Assembly (NCBI GenBank): GCA_030691775.1 | Contig: JAUYDN010000116.1 | Location: forward strand, 1-6,823 | Origin: Dehalococcoidia bacterium | GTDB taxonomy: Bacteria; Chloroflexota; Dehalococcoidia; Dehalococcoidales; Fen-1064 | Reading direction: 5' to 3' | Length of the DNA: 6,823 nt | In this document: positions 1 to 5,220 of the stretch, piece after piece | Position numbering within the stretch: position 1 is the first letter of the stretch | Layout: every line of letters begins with the position of its first letter | Notes under the pieces: generated by a model | Database searches by the model: none | What the model saw: only the letters and a program-made list of their open reading frames with translations | What the model was told of the DNA's origin: nothing | Translations under genes and position numbers: made by a program

Positions 1-1078
1 GTCTTCCATTCTTGTCGGGGATGCTTATGGAAATTTCACGGTCGAATCTTCCCGGTCTCCTGAGAGCTGGGTCGAGCACGTTGGGTATATTGGTGGCTCC
101 GATAACAATGACCTGTCCTCTCGATTTCAGGCCGTCCATCAAGGCTAGAAGCTGGGCGACAACTCTCCTCTCCACCTGCTGGTCACCCCTGACCTCCTCC
201 CTCTTGGAGGCAATGGCGTCAATCTCATCGAGGAAGACGATAGCCGGGGCGTTCTCCTCTGCCTTCTCGAAGATAGCCCGCAGATGAGCTTCGCTCTCCC
301 CGTAGAATTTATGAATGACTTCCGGCCCGCTTAGATGAAGGAAATAGGCGTCGGTTTCATTGGCCACCGCTCTGGCAATTAACGTTTTCCCGCACCCCGG
401 CGGACCGTGCAAGAGTACCCCTTTGGGGGCGTCTATCCCGAGCCTCTCAAAGACCTCGGGGTATTTTAACGGGAGCTCGATCATCTCCCTTATCCGCTGA
501 ATCTCCTTCTGGAGTCCACCGATATCCTCGTAGGTAATCCCGGTCTTCCCCTTGCCAGTTGTGACCTCGCCCTTCACTTTGATAGTAGTAAGTGGACCAA
601 CCACCACGGCGCCCTTCGGGCTGGCATCCGCCACTAAGAACTCCTGGTAGCGGCTGCCAAGAAGGGTGACCCTTAGTTTGTCTCCCGGTGTCATCGGCAG
701 TCCTTCGAGCAACCTCGCGAGATATTTCCTATCCTTTTCTTTCACAAAAGCGCTCGATGGGGTCACCGGGGCGAGGACTATCGTATTGGCACTCTCATGG
801 CTTGTTCTCTGAACCTCAATCTTCTCGCCTAAGCCAGCCTGGGCATTCTCACGAGTAATGCCATCTATCTGGATGGTGCCTTTGCCCCGGTCCTGAGTGT
901 AGGCCGGCATGACCCTGGCAACAGTCGGTCTCTTACCAGTGAGCTGGATGATATCTCCCACCTCAGCCCCTATTCTGGTCATATCCTGGGGGTCTAGCCT
1001 TGCCATTGCCCGACCCACGTCCTTCGCCAGAGCCTCAGCCACTCTTAGGGTTAAAGCCTCGCTTCCTACTTGTACCAT
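1..1078 (-). CDS. CDC48/VAT-type AAA+ ATPase, partial (C-terminal part beyond the window)
   Basis: I translated this gene from the minus strand; 359 codons are present and the frame is still open at position 1. CDC48/p97/VAT proteins are hexameric ATP-driven unfoldases of the cytoplasm that pull on substrate proteins for quality control. Residues 1 to about 175 match the N domain (double-psi barrel plus second subdomain), which binds substrates or adaptors. The D1 AAA module follows: TYEDIGGL at 182-189, Walker A GPPGCGKT at 225-232, pore loop KFYGES at 257-262, Walker B VFLDEID at 281-287, sensor-1 GATN at 327-330, and arginine-finger segment RRPGRFD at 340-346. The usual length is about 730 residues, so the second AAA module should lie outside the window. 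The ATG at 1078 is supported by AGGAG seven to eight bases upstream. The 148-bp upstream gap shows no convincing promoter. A direct repeat suggests the gene was cut off from its native promoter by the R-M insertion. Confidence 0.95.
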   Translation of the reverse strand, partial: MVQVGSEALTLRVAEALAKDVGRAMARLDPQDMTRIGAEVGDIIQLTGKRPTVARVMPAYTQDRGKGTIQIDGITRENAQAGLGEKIEVQRTSHESANTIVLAPVTPSSAFVKEKDRKYLARLLEGLPMTPGDKLRVTLLGSRYQEFLVADASPKGAVVVGPLTTIKVKGEVTTGKGKTGITYEDIGGLQKEIQRIREMIELPLKYPEVFERLGIDAPKGVLLHGPPGCGKTLIARAVANETDAYFLHLSGPEVIHKFYGESEAHLRAIFEKAEENAPAIVFLDEIDAIASKREEVRGDQQVERRVVAQLLALMDGLKSRGQVIVIGATNIPNVLDPALRRPGRFDREISISIPDKNGR

Positions 1079-1093
1079 TTCCTTTCTCCTCGT

Positions 1094-1113
1094 AAGACCA
1101 CTTGATACTCAGC
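1094..1113 (+). repeat. 20-bp direct repeat, copy 1 (cdc48 side of the R-M module)
   Basis: The sequence is AAGACC-A-CTTGATACTCAGC. It matches positions 3289-3308 at 19 of 20 bases in the same orientation, and similarity stops on both sides. It lies directly upstream of the cdc48 Shine-Dalgarno, so it belongs to the cdc48 leader. It probably marks one junction of the inserted R-M segment. Confidence 0.85.
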
Positions 1114-1216
1114 CTCGGCAGCCCGCTCTATTTGAAAAGCTGCCCCGTACCACCTAGATATGTCCCGATTGCTGAATTAGCTATGGTGGCTACCTAAACA
1201 GCTTCCATAGTGTCCT

Positions 1217-1234
1217 GCCAGTGGCTTTACTGGC
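1217..1234 (-). other. Small hairpin at the end of the methyltransferase gene
   Basis: GCCAGT and ACTGGC form a perfect 6-bp stem with a 6-nt loop that overlaps the methyltransferase stop codon. No T-tract follows on the minus strand, so it is a poor intrinsic terminator. It may only slow transcription or stabilise the mRNA end. Confidence 0.25.
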
Positions 1235-2225
1235 GGCTCGCCTCGCTCTTCTCTTTTAGTTCTCTGAACAGCGGCAAATCTACCATCTGCACGTTTTTCT
1301 TCGGGGTGTATCCGTTTGGCTTATCGTTCTTCGCAACGATAGCCGTATGGTCAATATCTTCGATAGGCTCTGGGATAACGTAGTATTGTGATAGTTCTTC
1401 CCAATCTATGTCGCGTAAAGTAGCAATCTTATCTAGGAAGAAACTGACCCACACATTACCTATCTTTGAATTCGGTTCTTCTTGGCGTAATTTATTCTCG
1501 GATATTTGCACATACTCTTTATCGAGTTCAAGCCCAATAAAGTTACGCCCTAGCCGTTTAGCCGCCAATGCCGTTGTGCCTGTTCCAGAAAACGGGTCCA
1601 ACACTATATCGCCTTCGTCGGTTGACATGAGAATTACCCGCTCAAGCAAATGAATAGGCAATTGACAAGGATGGTCGTCACGATATTTATTGTGCTTTAC
1701 GCGGTGAATATCCGTCCAAACATCAGAGAGCAGGGGGCCGAATGGGTGCAACATCCCTTTTTTGCCGCCGTAATCTTTATGAAGATAGTCGCACTTGCGG
1801 CACCGTTTATGCGGGTAACGGATTTCGTAAAACTTGTTTTGCTTCACATCCTTTGCGTAAAACAAAATGCCATAGTGAGAGGGTTGCAAAGTTTTACCCA
1901 TTGGTGACGTTGGCGCGTCCCATGAAATCCAATGCTTGAAATGAGCAATCTTATTGAGAAAAGCGGTGTAATAGGTTAGCCACTTGGGGATGTTGTGCAG
2001 GAAAACAGAACCTGTTGGCTTGGTGACGCGCACCATTTCGCTAATCCACTGCTCGCACCAGTCAAGATACTCTTGAAGTGCGAGGCTGTCTTTTGTGCTG
2101 TTGTATTTCTTTTTGAGATTGAAAGGCGGGTCTGCAAAAGTAACGTCAACGCTGTTATCGGGAATATCTCGTAACAGCGTCAAGCAATCGCCTTGTGTAA
2201 TCCTATTCAAGTATTTTTCAAGCAT
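1227..2225 (-). CDS. Beta-class DNA adenine-N6 methyltransferase of a type II R-M system
   Basis: This 332-aa enzyme should transfer a methyl group from S-adenosylmethionine to adenine in the recognition site of its partner nuclease, protecting host DNA. Catalytic motif IV (ADPPFN, 31-36) precedes the SAM-binding motif I (LDPFSGTGTT, 209-218), with HPCQLP at 185-190. This is the beta-class order, and DPPF favours N6-adenine over N4-cytosine (usually SPPY). The region 139-163 carries a CRKC pair that might bind metal, and about 80 residues follow the last core motif as a C-terminal extension. I place the start at the ATG ending at 2225, which overlaps the endonuclease stop by 8 nt (ATGCTTGA) with GGAG ten bases upstream; this suggests translational coupling. 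An in-frame TTG at 2258 would add 11 residues and has no better SD. Recognition sequence is unknown. Confidence 0.9.
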   Translation of the reverse strand: MLEKYLNRITQGDCLTLLRDIPDNSVDVTFADPPFNLKKKYNSTKDSLALQEYLDWCEQWISEMVRVTKPTGSVFLHNIPKWLTYYTAFLNKIAHFKHWISWDAPTSPMGKTLQPSHYGILFYAKDVKQNKFYEIRYPHKRCRKCDYLHKDYGGKKGMLHPFGPLLSDVWTDIHRVKHNKYRDDHPCQLPIHLLERVILMSTDEGDIVLDPFSGTGTTALAAKRLGRNFIGLELDKEYVQISENKLRQEEPNSKIGNVWVSFFLDKIATLRDIDWEELSQYYVIPEPIEDIDHTAIVAKNDKPNGYTPKKNVQMVDLPLFRELKEKSEASRQ

Positions 2226-3201
2226 TTTTACCAAACTCCGCCCGTAATAGATTCTCAAAGCGGGCTAATTCGTCTCTGTGAAAAGTGAATACGTCTTCGT
2301 AAGCGGCTACCATGCGCTTGAGGTCTTCTTTGCGAACATACCAGCCAATACCATCTACAAAGCCAATGAACTTTGCTCTCGGATAATGCAGTTTGATAAG
2401 TTGCCGAATCGAAATCTCGGTTTTCGACTTGTCGCCTTGCCCCGATGAAGTCGTCACTAAAAACGAACTTTCCGCAATGATACGCGGATTCTCTTTGTTC
2501 GGGATGATAAAGTCCATTGTCCGCTTTGTGTTTCGCGCGTTCTTTATCAACTCGCCCAAGTCGCCCGTCTCATAGGTCAAGCCCAAACTTTCCAGCAAGT
2601 CTGCGACAACTGTTTCGGGATTCTTTTCTTTCAGCCCCGAATACGAACCTTTCTCCTTGTATCTCACCAGCGTATCAATCATTGCGGGGATGTCGAATTG
2701 CAATTTTGAGATGCTCAATTTCTTCAACTCAAAAAGCGGAACGGTGCTTGCAAGAAAAGGCAGTGTCGCGCCTTCAAAGAATATGTTGACGATGCCTGCT
2801 CTGAAATGTTCATTGTCGCGGAGTCTTCGCGCAATTGTGGCGTCTGACCATTCCTTGATGTTTTCCAAGTCTTCGGGCTGATGCCACTTTTCCTTGAGCG
2901 ATAGTTTTGCCAAAGGGCGATTGTCCACGACTCGGATGAGCGTTATCAGGCGTTTCAAAGATTCGTTTGAGAAGCCAGTCAGCGCGAGTAGTGCAGTCAA
3001 GCCGTTGTCGTTCTCGGCAAGAAGCCGCTCAAAAGTCTCTTTCTTTAGTCCTTTCGTCTCAACTTCGTTTTTGAGAACAAGCAAGGTTTCTCTAATTGAG
3101 TTCAAATAGCCTTCATACGTCTCTTCAAAGCGTCGGTTGAAGAAATAGAAGGTGTTTTTCTCAATGACTATCCTGAACTTCTCATCTACGGTTTTCACCA
3201 T
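2218..3201 (-). CDS. DpnII-like type II restriction endonuclease
   Basis: This 327-aa protein is the probable nuclease partner of the downstream methyltransferase. Its C-terminal half resembles DpnII: KRTMDFIIPN (226-235), IIAESSF (241-247), a glycine/serine turn SSGQGDKSK (252-260) and FVDGIGWY (281-288) occur in the same order as FDFVIKN, LIEVNFY, YSGSGSK and ITDGQGWY in DpnII as I recall it. D230 and E244 are likely metal-binding residues of a degenerate PD-(D/E)XK site, in which the usual Lys is replaced (E-S-S; DpnII itself has E-V-N). The N-terminal 200 residues are helical and I do not recognise them. The ATG at 3201 has only a weak SD (AAGG, nine bases upstream). It is transcribed before its methyltransferase, and no separate controller (C) gene is visible. 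GC is low relative to the flanking chromosome. Family assignment is from recalled motifs; specificity is not established. Confidence 0.82.
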   Translation of the reverse strand: MVKTVDEKFRIVIEKNTFYFFNRRFEETYEGYLNSIRETLLVLKNEVETKGLKKETFERLLAENDNGLTALLALTGFSNESLKRLITLIRVVDNRPLAKLSLKEKWHQPEDLENIKEWSDATIARRLRDNEHFRAGIVNIFFEGATLPFLASTVPLFELKKLSISKLQFDIPAMIDTLVRYKEKGSYSGLKEKNPETVVADLLESLGLTYETGDLGELIKNARNTKRTMDFIIPNKENPRIIAESSFLVTTSSGQGDKSKTEISIRQLIKLHYPRAKFIGFVDGIGWYVRKEDLKRMVAAYEDVFTFHRDELARFENLLRAEFGKNA

Positions 3202-3288
3202 GCAAAGCCGCCTTATTCAGTTTTGATGATAATGGTATTCTACACCAACGCAGGCAGGTATACTCTTCTGTTAAGCAAGTCCCGCCAC

Positions 3289-3308
3289 AAGACCGCTTGA
3301 TACTCAGC
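3289..3308 (+). repeat. 20-bp direct repeat, copy 2 (hsp20 side of the R-M module)
   Basis: The sequence is AAGACC-G-CTTGATACTCAGC, differing from copy 1 at 1094-1113 by a single A/G change. It lies between the putative promoter at 3325-3353 and the endonuclease start. It is the matching boundary of the R-M insertion. Confidence 0.85.
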
Positions 3309-3324
3309 GCCCCTCTTACACAAC

Positions 3325-3353
3325 ATTTTGCACGTCCCTACTCATACTGTCAA
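3325..3353 (-). promoter_or_regulatory. Putative sigma-70 promoter, now upstream of the R-M operon
   Basis: On the minus strand there is a perfect -35 TTGACA (3348-3353), a 17-bp spacer and a -10 CAAAAT (3325-3330, four of six matches). It begins just after the hsp20 stop codon and lies outside the inserted segment. In the reconstructed ancestral order it would have driven cdc48. It now reads into the endonuclease and methyltransferase genes. A second possible -10 (TAGAAT, 3237-3242) lies nearer the endonuclease but has no recognisable -35. Confidence 0.55.
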
Positions 3354-3363
3354 GCACCAGAAT

Positions 3364-4074
3364 TTATTTCTTCTTCCTCAGCTTTATCTCAAGGATGCCA
3401 TTTCTATAGGCGGACTCCATAGTATCAGCCTCAACCTCAGAGGGAAGCAAAACTTCTTTGCTGTATTTTCTATCCCCTGCCTCAGCCGTCAGCTCCAGGA
3501 TGTCGTCTTTCACCTCCAGATGAATATCCTTCTCCTCCACACCGGGAAGTTCGGCGAGCACCACCACATGGTCGCCTTCATCGAGCACATCCACCAGCGG
3601 TTCACGCACCTCCGCGACCACTGCGCCGTCTTCGGTTGCCTTAATGTTTCCAAACTGCTCAATAACCGGCTTTCCCCCCAGCCCCATCCTGATGCTGAAG
3701 CCATACACAGCTTTCGCCTTCCCGCCTAAGGCGTCTACTTCGCCGGTGCGGCTGTATTCCTCTTTACCTTCCTCGGTCATTTTGGAAACCACGTCAAAGA
3801 GGCTTCCCATCCCTCTAAACAGCCCACCAAGACTGAATTCAATCCCCTCCCCGGGCTTTCCTTTTTCGCTCATGGCAGCACCTCCTCCTTTGCGTTGCTC
3901 CTTATTGACTTGTCTTTGCAGCTCCTCCAGTTTGAGGCTAATAATGGGCAGTGGTCTGGTGAGACCGCTTTCCCAGCGCCTCACCGTCTGAAGCGAGACA
4001 CCTAGAAGCCGGGCAAACCTCTCCTGGGAGAGAGCAAACTGTAGCCGTAGCTTTTTGATACTTTTGTCTTCCAT
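3364..4074 (-). CDS. HTH-Hsp20 fusion: Cro/C1-type DNA-binding domain plus GvpH-like small heat-shock protein
   Basis: One uninterrupted frame encodes 236 residues. Residues 1-57 are an XRE (Cro/C1) helix-turn-helix, with LSQERFARLLGVSLQTVRRW (15-34) as the HTH core. Residues 68-236 are an Hsp20 protein. Its GGLFRGMGSLFDVV (83-96), KAVYGFSIRMGLGG (121-134), FGNI (141-144) and EVREPLVDV (155-163) segments are typical of GvpH-like Hsp20s. An alpha-crystallin domain follows (about 158-232) with AELPGVEEKDI and GILEIKL. Such sHsps are ATP-independent holdases. No IxI motif follows the domain. The joining residues KGGGAA (62-67) are the translation of a strong internal SD, so two products are plausible: the fusion, and a 169-aa Hsp20 from M68 (start at 3873). 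The first ATG has a moderate SD (AGGTG, nine bases upstream) and an excellent promoter. The HTH may regulate its own promoter. It probably paired originally with cdc48. No other gas-vesicle gene is present, so a gas-vesicle role is not supported. Confidence 0.9.
   Translation of the reverse strand: MEDKSIKKLRLQFALSQERFARLLGVSLQTVRRWESGLTRPLPIISLKLEELQRQVNKEQRKGGGAAMSEKGKPGEGIEFSLGGLFRGMGSLFDVVSKMTEEGKEEYSRTGEVDALGGKAKAVYGFSIRMGLGGKPVIEQFGNIKATEDGAVVAEVREPLVDVLDEGDHVVVLAELPGVEEKDIHLEVKDDILELTAEAGDRKYSKEVLLPSEVEADTMESAYRNGILEIKLRKKK
3871..3891 (-). promoter_or_regulatory. Strong internal ribosome-binding site and ATG inside the HTH-Hsp20 gene
   Basis: On the minus strand AAAGGAGGAGG (3881-3891) is followed by seven bases and an in-frame ATG (3871-3873). 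This is a near-ideal anti-SD match, stronger than the one at the upstream start. It falls precisely at the boundary between the HTH and Hsp20 parts. It would give an Hsp20-only protein of 169 residues. Confidence 0.75.
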
Positions 4075-4105
4075 GTTGATTCACACCTGCTATTTTCTAA
4101 GGGAT

Positions 4106-4134
4106 AATATAACAGATGTTTAATCATATGTCAA
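4106..4134 (-). promoter_or_regulatory. Sigma-70 promoter of the HTH-Hsp20 gene
   Basis: On the minus strand the -35 is a perfect TTGACA (4129-4134), the spacer is exactly 17 bp, and the -10 is TATATT (4106-4111) with a TG one base upstream, giving an extended -10. Transcription would start near 4099, leaving a leader of about 25 nt. I see no HspR HAIR or CIRCE element. Control, if any, may come from the encoded HTH domain. Confidence 0.8.
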
Positions 4135-4193
4135 TACATTGGCAACGGTGGGGAACTAAACTTAAGACTATACGCGCAGAGTGAGGTCGAGTA

Positions 4194-4211
4194 AGCTAAT
4201 TCGCATTAGCT
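4194..4211. repeat. Short perfect palindrome in the divergent intergenic region
   Basis: AGCTAAT-TCGC-ATTAGCT is a 7-bp stem with a 4-nt loop. It lies between the hsp20 promoter and the crotonase gene. It could be an operator or a small transcript hairpin. No T-tract follows on either strand, so a terminator is unlikely. Confidence 0.45.
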
Positions 4212-4232
4212 ATCATGTTTGCAGAAGACGAT

Positions 4233-4303
4233 TTGTGGTGGGTTACGTCCTTGCGAAATCTGAAAGCCGACACCCCTTGAAACCGGACTAACCCACCCTA
4301 CAA
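4233..4303. repeat. REP-like imperfect palindrome (GGTGGGTTA ... TAACCCACC)
   Basis: The left arm GGTGGGTTA (4237-4245) is a perfect inverted match to TAACCCACC (4289-4297), with a loop of 43 bases. GTCC/GGAC extends the stem inward past a one-base bulge, and TTGT/ACAA extends it outward past a two-base bulge. The form resembles the GTAGGGTGGGTTA-type palindromes dispersed between genes in many bacterial genomes. With the hairpin at 4194-4211 it fills most of the 321-bp gap between hsp20 and the crotonase. The rest of the gap shows no gene, and I could not identify a clear crotonase promoter. Confidence 0.6.
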
Positions 4304-4385
4304 GATGTAATCTCTACTTAATGCTCTTCGTAATAAGGAAGCGAACATCAACGTAATATCTGCAGGTTGTGTTTTACCAGAGAAA

Positions 4386-4398
4386 GGAGACTACCTTG
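4386..4398 (+). promoter_or_regulatory. Ribosome-binding site that sets a TTG start for the crotonase gene
   Basis: GGAG at 4386-4389 (within AAAGGAGA) is followed by six bases and a TTG at 4396-4398. The open frame extends upstream to a GTG at 4369, but no SD precedes that codon. The TTG is therefore the preferred start. Confidence 0.7.
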
Positions 4399-5187
4399 GC
4401 TGAGGAACTGGTCGTCGTAAAGAAAGAGGAAAATATCTGCACGCTCATTATCAACCGGCCGCAGAAGCGCAATTCCATGAACCCGGAAACCCTGCTCCAG
4501 CTGGGTGACGCACTCAACGCGCTCAAAGAGGATGGGCAAACGCGCCTGGTGGTCATCCGTGGCGCCGGAGAAGAGGCTTTCTCTTCCGGATACGATATTG
4601 GTCGTATCGGCGGCGCCAGCGACCAGGAGCTAACAGGTCCGCGACGTAATCCCTTGGCGTACGGTATGAACAGTGTCTCTGGCTTTCCCTATCCCGTGAT
4701 TGCCATGATTTTTGGCTACGCCGTCGGGGCTGGCCTCGAGCTAGCCGCAACCTGCGACCTGCGCTTCGCTGCGGAAGGTGCCCGGCTGGGGATTACACCC
4801 GCCAAACTGGGTGTAGTCTATAGCCCTCAGGGTCTCCAGAAGTTTTTGAACCTGGTGGGGGTTTCACAGACTAAAGAACTTTTTTACACCGGGCGCCTCA
4901 TCGATGCGCAGAGGGCGCTGGAGATAGGTCTCGTCGACCACGTGCGACCGGCAGGGGAGCTGGTTAAATTCACCTATGACCTGGCAGGGGAAATCGCCGG
5001 GAACGCTCCTCTTTCGGTCAGCGGTACGAAAACAACAATCGCCCGGCTTCTCAAGTACCAGAAGCTCAACCCGGAGGACGAGGACGAACTGCGCAAGCTC
5101 CAGGCGCAGGCAATGTCCAGCGAAGACCTGAAGGAAGGGCAAAAGGCGTTCTTGGAGAAGCGGAAACCCAGATTCACCGGGCGTTAA
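4396..5187 (+). CDS. Enoyl-CoA hydratase/isomerase (crotonase) family protein, methylmalonyl-CoA decarboxylase-like
   Basis: The 263-aa product has the full crotonase fold for acyl-CoA chemistry in the cytoplasm. FSSGYDI (62-68) and GYAVGAGLELAATCDLRFA (107-125) form the oxyanion hole and CoA site. E115 matches the first catalytic Glu of hydratases. The second Glu (as in GQPE) is absent; the segment reads GITPAKLGVVY (132-142). This, AQRAL (171-175) and the C-terminal FLEKRKPRFTG (252-262) resemble E. coli YgfG/ScpB, methylmalonyl-CoA decarboxylase (261 aa). Y142 corresponds to the YgfG active-site Tyr, but the YgfG active-site His (GHDI) is Tyr here (GYDI). A simple hydratase is therefore unlikely. 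A decarboxylase or another CoA-thioester reaction is possible, and the substrate is not determined. It is a single gene, divergent from hsp20 and convergent with the MmgE/PrpD gene. High GC and a TTG start are notable. Confidence 0.9.
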   Translation: MAEELVVVKKEENICTLIINRPQKRNSMNPETLLQLGDALNALKEDGQTRLVVIRGAGEEAFSSGYDIGRIGGASDQELTGPRRNPLAYGMNSVSGFPYPVIAMIFGYAVGAGLELAATCDLRFAAEGARLGITPAKLGVVYSPQGLQKFLNLVGVSQTKELFYTGRLIDAQRALEIGLVDHVRPAGELVKFTYDLAGEIAGNAPLSVSGTKTTIARLLKYQKLNPEDEDELRKLQAQAMSSEDLKEGQKAFLEKRKPRFTGR

Positions 5188-5220
5188 AAGAGTAACCAAC
5201 GGCTTGTCATTTCAGGGTCA

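Larger units (their letters stand above)
1114..3308. mobile_element. Inserted restriction-modification module bounded by 20-bp direct repeats
   Basis: The segment comprises the two R-M genes, 113 bp beyond the methyltransferase stop, 87 bp before the endonuclease start, and one copy of the direct repeat, 2,195 bp in all. It separates hsp20 from cdc48. Deleting it leaves a normal 90-nt intergenic region with a promoter, one repeat copy and the cdc48 ribosome-binding site. Sampled GC inside is about 40%, against 60% or more in cdc48, the crotonase and mmgE. I see no transposase, integrase or terminal inverted repeats at the junctions, so this is not a classical transposon. R-M gene complexes inserting with long target duplications are known from comparative genomics of other bacteria. 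Insertion is an inference from the repeats and composition. The exact breakpoints within the 20-bp repeat cannot be fixed. Confidence 0.7.

Noticed and set aside
1101..1113. HspR-type HAIR operator in CTTGATACTCAG
   Set aside because: HAIR requires CTTGAGT and ACTCAAG half-sites separated by about seven bases. Here the half-sites are incomplete and almost fused.
1117..1144. GGCAGC/GCTGCC inverted repeat as a transposon end or terminator
   Set aside because: The 6-bp stem has a 16-nt loop, no T-tract, and no matching sequence at the other end of the insert.
1174..1184. ATTAGCTAT shared with the palindrome at 4205-4213
   Set aside because: Nine identical bases with no extension is within chance for a window this size.
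1223..2258. TTG at 2258 as the methyltransferase start (343 aa)
   Set aside because: It has no good SD and would overlap the endonuclease by 41 nt. The ATG ending at 2225 has GGAG ten bases upstream and the common short stop/start overlap.
3328..3991. Plus-strand open frames opposite the HTH-Hsp20 gene
   Set aside because: They are antisense shadows of a well-supported gene, with no family resemblance.
3364..4074. A gas-vesicle gene cluster, because the Hsp20 part resembles GvpH
   Set aside because: No GvpA, GvpN, GvpF/L or other vesicle gene is present. GvpH-like Hsp20 proteins also occur without gas vesicles.
3873..4074. The HTH segment as the controller (C) protein of the R-M system
   Set aside because: It is in frame with Hsp20, lies outside the repeat-bounded insert, and no paired C-box-like operator is visible before the endonuclease gene.
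5188..5220. Bidirectional terminator between the convergent crotonase and mmgE/prpD genes
   Set aside because: The 33-bp gap contains no stem-loop with a T-tract on either strand.
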